From contig NC_081545.1 of NCBI RefSeq assembly GCF_901000735.1, positions 24,893,780 to 24,957,779 on the forward strand: 64,000 nt of DNA. The letters run 5' to 3'. The position numbers and the translations under genes were made by a program. Below the pieces are notes generated by a model. That model was given only the letters and a program-made list of their open reading frames with translations. It was not told the DNA's origin and ran no database searches. How positions within the stretch are numbered: position 1 is the stretch's first letter; each line of letters begins with the position of its first letter. This DNA comes from Corylus avellana (lineage: Eukaryota > Streptophyta > Magnoliopsida > Fagales > Betulaceae). Below are positions 1-11,722 of the stretch, in pieces.

Positions 1-32
1 TTTCTAGGTAACATATTCCAATATTTGGTTAA

Positions 33-199
33 GGAATGCTAGGCTTGCAAATAAATTTTACGAAAAAAATTTTATAAATTGATGTGGCACAACATGATTA
101 GATATAAGATAAATTCAAATTTTAAAAAATTTAATCATATTGTGCCACATCAATTTGTAAAAGTTTTTCTGTAAAATTTGTTTGTAAGTCTAGCACTCC
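33..199. repeat. Fold-back MITE, 167 bp
   Basis: The two halves are imperfect inverted repeats. The left end begins GGAATGCTAGGCTTGCAAAT and the right end, read on the other strand, begins GGAGTGCTAGACTTACAAAC. The pairing continues through the shared core TGTGGCACAA / TTGTGCCACA. No coding potential. I could not see a convincing target-site duplication (TSD), so the superfamily is open. Confidence 0.75.
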
Positions 200-244
200 T
201 CTATTTCATTTCTTTTTTTAACCCTCTAAAAATAATAAGAGAAG

Positions 245-350
245 TCCCCGAGAAGTAGTTCGATCGGCTAGAACCACGCCTAATGAAGCGGTGGTTACTA
301 ATTCGAATCTCCCTCCCCCCTCTTGTGCGGACATGTCAAAAAATAATAAT
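245..350 (+). repeat. tRNA-related SINE, plus orientation
   Basis: A short pol-III-like unit has an A-box-like stretch near 257-275 and a B-box-like stretch (TAATTCGAATCTCC) near 298-311. It then has the phrase CTTGTGCGGACATGTC and a simple AAT-rich tail. A second copy of the same family lies in the opposite orientation at 676-790, which supports a dispersed SINE rather than a tRNA gene. No cloverleaf can be drawn. Confidence 0.6.
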
Positions 351-675
351 AATAAAATAAACTCAATTTTTAAAAAATAAATTTATAACTATATATCAAA
401 ACCGTCTCACGACAATTTTTAACATAAACTCAACATAAAATTAATAAGTTATAATTTAATATAATTAGGTTCAGGTGATTGCCGAGTTGACCTCGCATAA
501 CCCCGTATAATAAACATGTCAATCCCGCTGAACTCATAAATGACCCATTTAACCAGTTTATACATTTAATTTTTTTTAACAAAAAAAAAAAACCCTACTT
601 GTAGGAACCCCGCAAGTGGATACAAGTTTTGAGCAACTCGATATGGCATTTTTAGTTAGACTGCTTTTACAAACG

Positions 676-790
676 ATTTTTTTTTTTTTTTTTTAACATG
701 TTCGCACAAAAGGGAGAAGGAGATTTGAACTAATAACTTCTGTTTCATTAGGCATAATTCCAGCCGATTGTGTAGTTTTAACCTAAAAGT
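676..790 (-). repeat. tRNA-related SINE, minus orientation
   Basis: Read on the minus strand this matches the SINE at 245-350: CGGCTGGAATTATGCCTAAT, then TTAGTTCAAATCTCC, then CTTTTGTGCGAACATGT, then a poly(A) tail seen as poly(T) at about 678-694 on the plus strand. Same family, opposite orientation, different tail. Confidence 0.6.
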
Positions 791-799
791 TCCTTTTAA

Positions 800-2088
800 A
801 TTGATAAAGCTCGACTTAGATTTTATTTTCTCACCACATCGTGGACCCACCAAATAGAATAGGAGCTCACAAATCATATTTCGTCCAAAGAAGAGATGTT
901 GCTAGAAGGCTTGGGCATTTTTCTCTTCAGAAAATAACCAGTGCAATTAAGGTGTTTGCTTATGATAGTTATTTTTGGACAAATAATGAAGATTGCATGA
1001 AACATAGCAACATAATGTCAGTAAACACATTTCTATGATGTCTACATGCATGACACTGGTTTAGAAAATCTAAATCATGCTCCTAAATGAGTTCATGCAA
1101 ACTTTTAAGAGTCAAATATAGTTTCATGAAAACTAAACATCTTAGAAACATCTCAAACAGTTGCTTCAAATAGTTCATAATAGCACATTTTAGGACATCT
1201 ATATCACATAATGATTTCTAAGAACCTAAACCACAACGTCAGCCATAACTCTATAATCTCTCTTGTTTTTTTTTTTAACAATCGAATGGGGCAAAATGCT
1301 TCGTACGATGCCAAGGTACAATTTGATATATTCACAACCTAAACATTATCTATGGTATTAACAATAGCTCGAGGCTATTACAAGACAAGATCTATGAAAT
1401 GTCACCGTCCCAATAAATTTCAAATTTACAACAAATTCTGATGAATTACGTCTCTATCTGCTACCAGGTCATTGATTTCTTGACTTTTTCATCTTCGCTA
1501 CTAGTGCTTTACCAAACGCAACCCCCTTCACTGTCTCTACCATAATGACAATTCTTCTTTATACCTGATAACTTATCCATCATCAGTGTAAGGTTTGCTC
1601 CCATAAAAGAACCATAACAAAACAAAAGACCGACTTGAAATTAATTCTGTTATTCTGAAGGATTCGTGAAAACAAAACTAAGAAAACGACTAAACTTCAC
1701 CCCATAAATCGCTTCTAAAAACATATTTAGAGATAATACAATCTTATTTATAAACAACGAAAATACAATAACAATAGAAAAACAACAAAAATCCAACATA
1801 CTCTCACGCGCCGCCGCCATAAGTTGTTTCCAGAAGGGACCAACAAATCCGAATTAGGGGGATCTACATAATCCCTTCAAAACCTGCCTAAAAATCGTGC
1901 ATAGACGCACCCTCTCGCACTGCTTCAGTAGGTGGAATCCTCTTTCATGCACTATTGTCAGACCTCCCATGCTGCCGTCGAGCTATCGGTTTCAAAGGAA
2001 TCCACCAAATCCAAGATAGGTGGCGGCCAATCTATCAACTTGTTGTTAGAACGCATCCCAAGGACCATTGACACAAACGCCCAGGTCG
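800..2088. other. Single-copy left flank, no supported gene
   Basis: Only short open frames occur, without recognisable domains or splice-supported structure. The duplication shared with 27580 onward starts at about 2089-2091, so this stretch is the flank outside the tandem repeat. Confidence 0.5.
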
Positions 2089-2149
2089 ATCTATGGTGGA
2101 AGTGGAAAAAGGAGGAGGAATGAGGAAAGGGGGTCGACTCCCTCCTCCC

Positions 2150-3287
2150 CACCCCCCACCCTCAGCTATGTTCTCTCTTTAGGGTTTGACAGCTACCGGG
2201 CTATCGCATTCTCAGTTTGCACTCCGTGTTTTGTAATTGTCATTAAAATAAGAGGGAAACTTTAGAGACTACTGCCATAACTCTAGAATCTAATTCATAT
2301 TTTATTCCAAGTTAAAAGTTGGTCATAAACTTTGACATTTATTAGCTTTTCTATCCCTTGAAAATAATTTCTCTATAAAAATAGGCTTAGGGCTTGACCT
2401 TAAGTAATTTTTATTTTTTTTAATGTAATCCGAAAATAAATATTTTTATTTAAATAAGTTATCATTACACCAAAATAATTTATATTTAAACTTTATTGTT
2501 TTTTAAAATATTTTTCACTTAGAAAATCACCTATCGGCCTATTTTTACTTTAGAAAATTCTCAAAAAAATAAATAAATAAATTAGCTCTTAATTCTAAAG
2601 TCCTAAATCACTTAAATGGGCTTGAAGACATAATTAACTGGGTTGGGCCCATTAAGTGAAAACGCCCCCCATAATCCAACTACAATGGATCAAACACTTG
2701 ATCTAAAATATATTTTACAAAGTTTGTGGTATCAATTCAAATCATAACTTTTCTTGAAATTTTAATGAAAAAATAATGTTGTTTGAACCCGCTTTTTACC
2801 TAAAACATATAGTTATTTCATAAATCGGTTTCTCAGATGTTTAGAGGACCTTTATATGGATTTTTCAGCCCTTGTAGGTTCTGCCATGGCCGAAATTTAG
2901 GTCCCCTAAATCAGGTTTTCAAAATAGTTCCAAACAAAAATATAGTTTATAACATTAAAAATCAATTTAACAATGAAAACTCAGGTTTTTATGCATGAAT
3001 CTGCTGCAATTATTCTTCATTGAAATCAAGAGGTAAATGTTTCTTCAAGTCCCAACAAAGAGTGATTTTCTTGTTCTTAATCAGCAAGAATTGATATCCA
3101 GCAGTTAGCAATTACCTATTTACCAGCAAACACCAAAATAGGAAAAATACCAATATCTGTAAATATCACAAACGGTAAGGATTCTAGTATTCTCTTTGCT
3201 ATCATTGATAATGAGTAAACATTAAATACCTTACCAGGAAAAGTACCAAGAGTAAATTCAAGAGCAAAAGGTAAATACAAGTTGAAA
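2150..3287. other. AT-rich spacer downstream of ATS3, no gene seen
   Basis: AT-rich sequence with no supported open frame. It is repeated almost unchanged at about 27640-28785 in unit 2, so conservation here reflects recent duplication, not constraint. Confidence 0.5.
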
Positions 3288-6200
3288 TTAGAGCACTAAG
3301 AATAGAAGCCCTATTATTACATACATGAACCACTTCCAGCTAGAGAGTTGATGAGAAGAAGAAGCATTCTGGCACAAATTAAATCCATACCAAATATCAC
3401 TGGGGATATAGGTGTTGTAGGTAAAGGTAACAGCTCTAGTATTATAGCCATAGATTTTCACACTTTCAGGCTTCCAACCATCTGGTCCAGTCCGATAAAG
3501 ATACACATAACAGATCTGGTAGGCGCACGGTCCATATATCTGAAACGTATCTGATGAACATCGTTCAAAGGCCCTCGAAGATGGATCATCCAGCCTTGGT
3601 GCATAAACCTGATGATTAAATTTTAAAACATTAATCACAAACACCCATTTTTTGTCCTTAAGGTTCATTGATGGGTTTAACAACTCTGTTACTGCAAATA
3701 TCTGAAAATATCCTCTTGGACCTAGTTATGCAGATACTTTTGGGAAAACTTTGTTCATTAACACCCATTATTTAAACTTTTGTACTTATTTTTGGCAAAG
3801 AAAATGCATAATTAAAAAGCTAATACCATCCAACTCTATCAGAAACACATTCATTTCAAGCTAATAAACTTGGTGTATTTGGGCAATGAAAATACAATTT
3901 GGGGGATTCAGCCCTTCTTTTATGAATAATAATTTTATTGAAAGAAAACCTCATACACGAATAGTATACAAGAGAGCCAATCACTCTATAGGCTTCTATA
4001 ATCTAAAAATTTAATCAGATCTACCAGATCCGATAAGGAAAATTAAGAACATATTCAACAGCCCAATCCAAAAGTGTTGGGAGAGATCTCAAAAAAAGAA
4101 CTTTAAAGAAAGCACATTGGACTCGCAATCCTCAAACAGACGCCTATTCATTTTTCTAACAATTCAGATTGGCTCTTTTGGATGTCCCCTCCCCTGGATC
4201 TTCTAACAATAAAACAACTCTAGGATGTTGCTAGGCATAGTCAATGAAACCCCAGATAAGTTAAAAACCAAGTGCCAGAGATCAATAGTGTATTGGCAAT
4301 GAATGAGAAGGTATTTATAGTCTCTTCATTCTTTAACAAGAGAGAAACCCCGCCTTCTAAGATTGTCAATCATCAGGATTTTACCATTGTTGTCCATAAG
4401 AAGAAAGCAATGTGAGGATCCTTAACCTTCCAAATACTTTTCCAGAAAAACGAACAATACTCTCCTATTTGTAACATTTTATAATAGCTCACAACTTCGA
4501 AACCGTGACTGCTAGCTTAAATCCACAACATTCTATCCACTTCCCCCCGGATGGGTTTTCGAGGAGTATAATAAATTGAGAAAGAAGTTAAGAGATTCTA
4601 GCTCCCAATTTTGGATTGCCTAATGAAACTCGGATTCTAATGGATAGAAGAGCTGGAGGGATCCAAGTAGTTTGACACTAAGGCCTCTTTATTACAAGCT
4701 ATTGAATAAAGTTATGGAAATGAGTAGTTTAGAGCCACATCTCTGTGGTGCACATCTCCACACTACACGTCATGCCAAAAACGAATGTGGGATTTGTCCC
4801 CAACCTTGATCCTACAAGATTGGAGAAAGACCCCCAACCGTTTCTAATATTCCCCTGAAGACTCACCCTATAAGGCCCTCGAGCTTCCACTGAACTTGAA
4901 CTCCAGCCCCCTCTCTGAATCTCATACTTTTCAATAATCACATGTCTTCATAAAGAATTCTCCTCTTACCCGAATCTCCATAGCCATTTACCAAGAAGAG
5001 TTTTGTTGAACAGCATGAGATTTTTTACTCCCAACCCTCCTTTAGAGATTGGGAAGCAAATAGTCTTCCAATTCACTACGTGAAAACTTGGACTCCCCAC
5101 TTGGACCATCCCAAAGAAAGTCTTTCTGAAGACGCTCCAATCTCCTAGCAATGCCTGGTGGTAATGGGAAGAGGGATAAGAAGTATGTAGGAAGACTGGA
5201 TAACGTACTCTTAATAAGAGTAAGTTGCCCTCCCTTGGACACGTAGACTTCTTCCAACTAGCCAACATTTTTTCCATTTTCTCGACTACCATCCCAAATA
5301 GCTTTTGACTTATCTGAAATGGTCTCAAAACACATTAGAATGTGACCAAAATAATGGATTTGATCAATACCTGTATCACACATAATAAGTGTTTCATCTG
5401 CGAATAGAAGATGGGATATTTTCAGGGGGGCAGCGCTAAGGATGTACACCCAAAATCTTAATAAATAACCCCCAACCATCACTCTAGTGAACACTCTAAT
5501 GAAAGCATCCATAACAATCACAAAGAGAGTGGGTGAGAGAAGGTTCCCTTGGCAAAGGCCTCAAGAACTATCAAAGAAACCATACAGACTACTGTTCATC
5601 AAGATGGAAAACAGGGTCGGGAAAAAAAATACAAGCAGTTATCCATTTCCTCCATTTAGTACCAAACCCACTAGCCCTCATGAGGTAGGAGAGGGACTTT
5701 CAATTGACACGGTCAGAATCCTTTTCAGGTCCAGCTTGCACATAATGCCTGGAATTCTCAATCTCAGCCTGCTATCCAGGCACTCATTATCTACAAGAAC
5801 TAAGTCTAGAATTTGTCTCTCCCCAATAAAAGAATTCTGGCCATTCGAAATGAGTGCTCGTAGCACCTGATTCATTCCAATAGCAAGAACTTTGGCCATG
5901 ATTTTATACACACTCCCCACCAAGATGATAGGTCTGAAATCCCAAACTTCCAACAGTCCGATCTTGTTAGGGATGAGAACAATAAAAGTAGCATTGACTA
6001 TTTTCGAACATCTCATGCTCATGGAAGTAATGAAATATGCACATGAGATCAACCTTCGCTATAGCCCAGCAAAAAAAAAAGCAATAGTGAAGCTGGTAGG
6101 GCCCGATGCTTTGTCTCCATCCATACTAAGCAATTCTTGAAGAGGTTCCTCCTTTTGAAACAATCTCTCAAACTAGTCCGCTTCTGTAGAATCCAAACAG

Positions 6201-8167
6201 GGAAACTCCAAGCTGTCGTCAATGCAAAAACTGGAGATAAAGTTGTATCTTTTGTGAGAATTAGCAAGGTGACGAAAAAATCTGGTGTTATGATCCCCTT
6301 CTTTTAGCCAGGTTGCCCTAGACTTTTGCCTCCAGCTAATTTCTTGCATAAGAGCCACATTCTCCTCACCTATTTTTGCCTTAGCCCTCCTAACTCTCTC
6401 CTCTTCTACCAACAATCTTTCCTCTTCTAAACCATCAAGAACCTGGATCTCCAACAGCAAGGACTTCTTCCTCTCCACTACATTTCCAAAGACTTCTTTA
6501 TGAAGAGGTGCCGGCAGTGATGGAACATCAGCTAGAGATGTGTAGTTCACGGAGACGAACAGTGACAACATATAACACAACACCTCAAAAAACCCGCACC
6601 ATCCCCACTTTTTCTTGCCTTTGGGGAGGAGAATGGGAATGACTCCCCTCTGCCTGCCACCACAGAACTCTTCAATTGCCAAATAGTTACCGTGAGAATT
6701 GTACCACCTCTGGCACAACAAATGCACCATGTGAATCTCTGACCTCGTGAACAAACCCCACATTGATATCCAGCCAAACCACCACTTTAGCCGCTGCCAA
6801 CAGCCAAAAAATTCCTCTTCCCAATCATACCGAACAAAGATAGCCTTTACCCCCAACACCCCCCCCTCAATAATACGTACACAAAGGGTTTTACCCCCTA
6901 AATCGATGATAGACTCCAACAATTTCAAGTCAACAAAAAAGAACCTGCCCATGGTGCAAGTCAACAAAAAAGAACCTGCCCATGGTGCCTTCGATACACT
7001 AGCAGGTTCAGAAAGGCAGGGAACGTGCATCAACCACTCCAACGACTATCAACTGCAACCTTCTATAACACCCACACCAATCCAGCACCAAAGGAACCCA
7101 AAAAAAAAAAAAAATCAAAAACTCAAGAGGGAGACAGTCAGAAAGGCAACGGCACGAAAGATTCTCAGCAAATATTCTCTAGCCTCAAATTTTTATTACG
7201 TCTGAATGAACAGGTGGTCATGGGGAAAAACCTTTTACACTTTTTTTTACAGATACATGGTGTGTTATTTCATGCACCATCATTATGTGGATGAGTTTTT
7301 GTTCTGCTTGCTGTTATGTTCGGGTAAACAGCTATTTTACATGCTATTGTTCTGCTTCCATCATTCCATGGGCAGAACAAAACCATATGTCACATCCTTT
7401 TTTTGGGAGATCCGCCGTTGACAAGTCATCATGAACTACGGCCAATTTGAGTTATGGCCTAAAATATCAGGAAAACAATTTTTCAAATTCATTATCTACA
7501 ATCTAATCCGCTTTGATCTTTCTTTTCTTCCTGGAAAGTCTTAAATTTATGAGTATTTTAGCAATCAATTTTTTTAAAAAAAAATATATATTTTAGACTA
7601 TGTTTTGAAGAGAAAATGCTAATACTGACAAAATTAATGGGTAAATTTTATGTTTCTACCTCAAAACAAACATGATTATCCCATTAAATGACGAGTTCAT
7701 CTTAATTTACACAATATGTTCAAATTTTGGGTAACAGAGCCAGTGAATTTAAACAAACAAAAAAATGGAAGACATAAAAATTCCTCCAAATAAATAGAGA
7801 AACTCGTAATAAAACGAACCTGATTGCCGTAAGCGTCACCAAAAGAAATACTGATCTGGTCTCGCGTGTATCTCGGTGAGGAACAGCTTGTTGTGATAAC
7901 AACCGTGTAAGAACAGCTTGTTGCACTCTTTCAGAACCAAAAAGGAACAGAAAAGCAAAAAAGAAAACTTTAATTCAAAGAGATAGAGAAAACCCAAATA
8001 CAAAAGTCAAAAAAAAAAAAAAAAAAGAATCTTTGGATGAAACACTCAACCTGGAGATAGCTTATGTTGAAGGATTTGGCAGCTTGGGGCTGCAAGCCGG
8101 AAGATTTGGCTTCTGAGAGGATAAAGATGAAGGCGAGCTGGAGCAGAAAAAGAAGTGCTTTGATCAT
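3288..8167 (-). CDS. ATS3: ATS3-like embryo-specific protein, PLAT/LH2 family, three exons
   Basis: I read three exons on the minus strand: 8051-8167 (start ATG at 8165-8167), 7820-7927, and 3288-3608 ending in a stop. All junctions are phase 0 with GT donors (CAG|GTTGAG, CAG|GTTCG) and AG acceptors. The product is 181 aa. Residues 1-21 are a hydrophobic signal peptide ([13 protein letters not shown]...). Residues 44-155 carry ATS3/PLAT hallmarks: [62 protein letters not shown] and DIWYGFNLC. In Arabidopsis ATS3 is an embryo-expressed, secreted-type protein of unclear biochemical role. A TATATA at 8264-8269 lies about 97 nt upstream of the ATG. Odd points: intron 2 is 4.2 kb because it holds a LINE remnant, and residues 166-181 are a hydrophobic tail resembling a GPI-anchor signal or membrane segment. 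The frame is intact; whether it is transcribed is unknown. Confidence 0.85.
3901..7100 (-). mobile_element. L1-type LINE remnant inside ATS3 intron 2
   Basis: Broken minus-strand frames read in order as a plant L1. 6173-7042 holds an ORF1-type stretch ([18 protein letters not shown]) joined to the ORF2 linker ([20 protein letters not shown]). 5678-6052 has a reverse transcriptase core ([42 protein letters not shown]). 4966-5521 has further RT, and 4729-4941 is the ORF2 C-terminal part ([19 protein letters not shown]). The endonuclease region seems deleted between the ORF1-like and linker parts. Multiple stops and frameshifts make it dead. It is antisense to nothing: it has the same orientation as its host gene ATS3. 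A 33-bp direct duplication at about 6926-6991 is absent from the unit-2 copy. Confidence 0.8.
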
Positions 8168-8415
8168 TTTTTTTTTCCGCTTGAAAATGGCACCTGGGAA
8201 TTGGGATTTGGAAATCAAATAGCCACAAAAGGCATGTGGATGACTTGAACAAGACGCAGACGCTATATACCATTATTTTCTTTTACATTTTTTAAGAGTA
8301 ATTCACTTATAATTTATGAATATACGACAAAATAAATAATTTTCATACGAAGGAAGAAGGAAGAAGGTCGAATCTGTCATTTGGTGGACTGTTTTTTTTT
8401 TTTTTTTAAAAAAAA

Positions 8416-8434
<19 letters not shown>

Positions 8435-8450
<16 letters not shown>

Positions 8451-8990
8451 AACCCACAAACTATCATTCAGTTACAATTTGGTCACTCCGTTAGTTATTA
8501 CAATCAAATAAAATGAAAAATTCAATATTACGTTGTTTTGACAATGTTAAATTACTAAAATACCATTTTGAGAAAAAAAAAAAAAAACGATAGTTTAGAG
8601 TTGGCTTGCCAGCCACCCCATAGGCCATGGGGGTGGCTGCCCGTGTGGCTAGGTGGCCATTCCATAGGCTTGGGGGTGGCTCGCCGGCCACCCCATAGGC
8701 CATGGGGTGGCTCAACAGCCACCCCAATCCACCTTTTTTTCCTTTTTTCAAAATGACGTCGTTTTTGGGGGGGCATTTTTTTAATTGATTTTTTTTTTTT
8801 TTCAAAATGGCATTTTAATAATTTAACCTCAAAAAATAATGTTGTTTTGCATTTTTCATCCTATTTTGATTAACGGAATGGCTAAATTATAACTTTTTGA
8901 TAATTTAAGAGATTACTTTATTTGTTTAAACATCAAGGAGCTAAAATAAAAATAACTGATAATATAGAAGGCTAAATTATATTTTTCCTT
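8435..8990. repeat. Fold-back element with GC-rich core
   Basis: AT-rich arms (about 8460-8580 and 8790-8920) are inverted repeats; for example, CACTCCGTTAGT on the left pairs with ATTAACGGAATGG on the right. Both arms contain the AAAT-CCATTTTGA motif. Between them, at about 8600-8745, lies a GC-rich core built of repeated GGCCACCCCATAGGCCATGG-type palindromic units. Copies exist at 33890-34560 and, cut by a gap, at 50230-50677. A preceding (TA)n run is at 8420-8446. No coding capacity. Confidence 0.7.
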
Positions 8991-9614
8991 TTTTTTTTTT
9001 TTTTTTGGTACATAGTTATTATTGTTTGTATGTGACACTATTTCAGTATTTCTGCTTTGATATTTGGGCCATGTGAGATTTTTCACTAAATTAATTTGAA
9101 TGGCAAAAAAATGGTTTAAGAATTCTTAAGCTATGAAAATAAAAGGTTTTTTTTTTTTTTTTTTCTGGGGAGAAATTGACGTTTTTATACCACATTTTTA
9201 TTCTATTGCCTATTGGAAGGCGGTATGAAAATAATTTGTTATATAAAAAAAAAAAAAAAAAAAATACACTATAAAAGTTCAATACGTGGCTACCATTTGA
9301 AAAAAACGTGAAATGCGTCTGAAAAGAGTTGGGTACTGTATATTTGAAAATGACTTATACTTGGAGACTCTCATTTGTATTGACGATAGAATGTAAATCA
9401 ATATTTTTTTCGCTTTCTTTTATATTTTATTTTGATGTTTATTAGTTAATTAATGTGGGAGTGCTTTTTTTTTTCTTTTTTTTTTTGAAATAGATAATTA
9501 TGATTGATGAAAAAATTAGAAGGTGGAGTGAAAAAAGCTCTATCAACAATCAAGAGTTAGAGCTACATGTTCCATTAACACAATATCACTGATACAATTT
9601 AGAGGATGATCCCT

Positions 9615-10001
9615 CTATATCTTATCACTGACATTTGTAATAGCCGTCTTTGCAAATTTGTGTGCTGCATCGTTGGTTTTACGGTAGACAAAACCGCATC
9701 TCCACCTTGGGAATGTATGCAAAATACAACGCGTATCCTCCACAATGTGACCAAACCGACTCCAAGTGCTCATGTTTGAGTTCAAAGCATCCACTATGAG
9801 TTTCACATCACCTTTCAAAAAAAGATGTAGGATGCCCAGGTCTCTACGCAGACATGCTGCATGAAAAGAAGCAAGAGCTTCTCCCGTCGTTGGCTCAAAA
9901 AGACTTAGTCTAGTCTTGCTTATCCCTGCAATAACCCGCCTCCTATTCTCTTGTACAACAACTCCTATCCCCATTATTCCACAAGCTAAGTAACACTTCA
10001 A
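9615..10001 (-). pseudogene. RNase H-like (RVT_3 type) retroelement remnant
   Basis: A 128-codon open frame encodes a domain typical of the RNase H tail of plant non-LTR elements. It contains GIGVVVQENRRRVIAGISK, then EALASFHAACLRRDLGI, then LKGDVKLIVDALNS, and ends in NDAAHKFAKTA. The acidic positions of the RNase H fold (E in GEALASF, D in KGDVK, D in NDAAH) are visible, but the first conserved Asp strand is truncated. There is no attached reverse transcriptase. It lies 357 bp downstream of the GT47 gene on the same strand. Copies are at 34960-35346 (intact frame) and 49208-49572 (frameshifted). It is probably a fossil carried with the gene, not a host gene. Confidence 0.65.
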
Positions 10002-10357
10002 ACTAATTATAATAATTAATTAGTTTCAATGGCGTTACAATGTCTATATAAGTGTTATTTTATATTCCAATAAAAACAGATACATGGAAAGAATTGTCGC
10101 GCAAATAGATCAAGAACATAAAACATAAAAATTGGCGTATGACTAAACAAAGGAATTGAAGTCACGTCAAAAGAGTAATCACAACTTTAAAAAAATAAAA
10201 AAAATAAAAAAACAAACTCTATTTAATCAATTCTATTATGTATCCATTGGAATACATTGACAGAACTTTAGAGCTAGTTTGACTGACTTAGAGTAAAATG
10301 TATTATTGAATTACAAAATAACAGTAACTCTTAAAATTTAAATTAGAAAAGCATTAA

Positions 10358-11722
10358 TTAGCCTCCATGTTTCTCCTTAATCCTCCTGAAGACCCCTTCA
10401 ATGGCAACATCAAAAGCATCTTTTATACTCTCCAAACCCTCTTGAGGTTTTGCATATAAAAGTTTCGGAATAAATTCAATCACCCTCTCCCTCATCTTCC
10501 TCACCTCTTCTCTGCTATACTTCTCAAGCACCTTCCTAATTATGGCCGTCCCATTTTTCACCAATTCGTGATCAATAAAAACTGAATAACTCGCCAGCTG
10601 TTGACCCGGTAAAAACCACTCATATTGATCATAAGCGGTCCGCTTCCAAAAAAGAACCGGGATTGAACCGGCCACCATGCAGTCGAACATGGACCGCCTC
10701 GTGTACGTGTCCCCTCTGGGTTGCAGGCAGAACTCGGAACCCAAGAACGTGTCCAAGATAGCCGAGGCGCCATTGTAACACCGAGTCCCGCTGCAATCCA
10801 CGAGTCGGCAAGAATCTGACTCGTTCTGACAATAACTCAGCAACCGACCTCTAAAATCGTCCTTGAATGCGCCACGTTTCCCTCCGACGAAGCAGAAGAG
10901 GCGGCTCCGCTTGTGTGCGCGAACATGCCTCTGCCACTCCAACACGTCAGCATCGGATCTGGGATGGAATCCAGTGGGGTAAGGCACACCGATGTCGAGT
11001 GGGTCCCACGGACTCCGCTCAATGACGAGGCGATTGACTTTCTTCATCCCGGGCATGTGGACAAAGCTGGACCCCCATTCGTTCTCCCCCCACCGTCGAA
11101 AATCCCATACCATCCGTCCCAGCGTTATGAAGTGATCTGAGCCGTTCGATCTTTTCCAATAGGGCTGGTGTTGGACCCACCTCAACAACATCTCGCAATC
11201 CCTATCGCGCTCTTCGCCGCTACGGCCAGTGAAAAGAAGCCTCCCAACAGCGAGTCCAGCATAAAAGGGAATGTAGAAAGCCGTAGCGGATTCGGGCTCC
11301 AAAGTTCTACACCTATGCTTCAAAACCCGATTGTGGAAAATCACTTCCAACATGAACTGGTCCGTCCAGTACCAAGCCGGAGCTAGGCTCGCCGGCACCA
11401 CCCCAGCGATCTCCGTCGCTCTCCGGCCGAACCCACCGTTCAAAACGGCGTCGCAGTATCGTGGGCTCCACGGGTCCAAACTAGAGCAATTGTGTAGCAT
11501 TTCTTTGTTGAACATGGGTGGTAAATCATAGACGTAAACCCTGCCGGACGGACATGTTTCAGACACATTATGGGCCGGAGTTTCAACAGTTGTGTTTGTG
11601 GCTACAGACGCAATAGAGGTGAAGGAATATTGGAAGCATAAGAATGTTTGAAACAAAACAAGTGTGAATAGGAGGAAGCGTTTGCAAGAGCAGAAGTTTT
11701 TGTTGGCATCTTTGAGCTCCAT
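10358..11722 (-). CDS. GT47 xyloglucan galactosyltransferase, XLT2-like (copy A)
   Basis: Intronless, 454 aa. Residues 1-14 are a short basic cytosolic tail and 15-38 a signal-anchor helix (RFLLFTLVLFQTFLCF), so this is a type II Golgi protein. The lumenal exostosin/GT47 domain runs from about 60 to 440. It shows VYVYDLPPMFN (62-72), PAWYWTDQFMLEVIFHNR (115-132), ESATAFYIPFYAGLAVG (144-160), DHFITLGRMVWDFRR (196-210), PYPTGFHPRSD (247-257), and the signature GSEFCLQPRGDTYTRRS (328-344) with FDCMVAGSIPVLFW. Several N-glycosylation sequons are present. The family (MUR3, XLT2) adds galactose from UDP-Gal to xyloglucan side chains. The pattern is closest to the XLT2 branch, but this paralogue is more diverged than the 495-aa gene at 50808-52295, so the acceptor position is uncertain. 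The start Met is favoured because it leaves an ideal anchor. Confidence 0.9.
   Translation of the reverse strand: MELKDANKNFCSCKRFLLFTLVLFQTFLCFQYSFTSIASVATNTTVETPAHNVSETCPSGRVYVYDLPPMFNKEMLHNCSSLDPWSPRYCDAVLNGGFGRRATEIAGVVPASLAPAWYWTDQFMLEVIFHNRVLKHRCRTLEPESATAFYIPFYAGLAVGRLLFTGRSGEERDRDCEMLLRWVQHQPYWKRSNGSDHFITLGRMVWDFRRWGENEWGSSFVHMPGMKKVNRLVIERSPWDPLDIGVPYPTGFHPRSDADVLEWQRHVRAHKRSRLFCFVGGKRGAFKDDFRGRLLSYCQNESDSCRLVDCSGTRCYNGASAILDTFLGSEFCLQPRGDTYTRRSMFDCMVAGSIPVLFWKRTAYDQYEWFLPGQQLASYSVFIDHELVKNGTAIIRKVLEKYSREEVRKMRERVIEFIPKLLYAKPQEGLESIKDAFDVAIEGVFRRIKEKHGG

Noticed and set aside
245..350. tRNA gene
   Set aside because: Box-like motifs are present but no cloverleaf, and the family has a LINE-type A-rich tail and dispersed copies.
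8600..8745. Short GC repeats as a CRISPR-like array
   Set aside because: Units are irregular, overlapping palindromes without uniform spacers, in a plant nuclear fold-back element.
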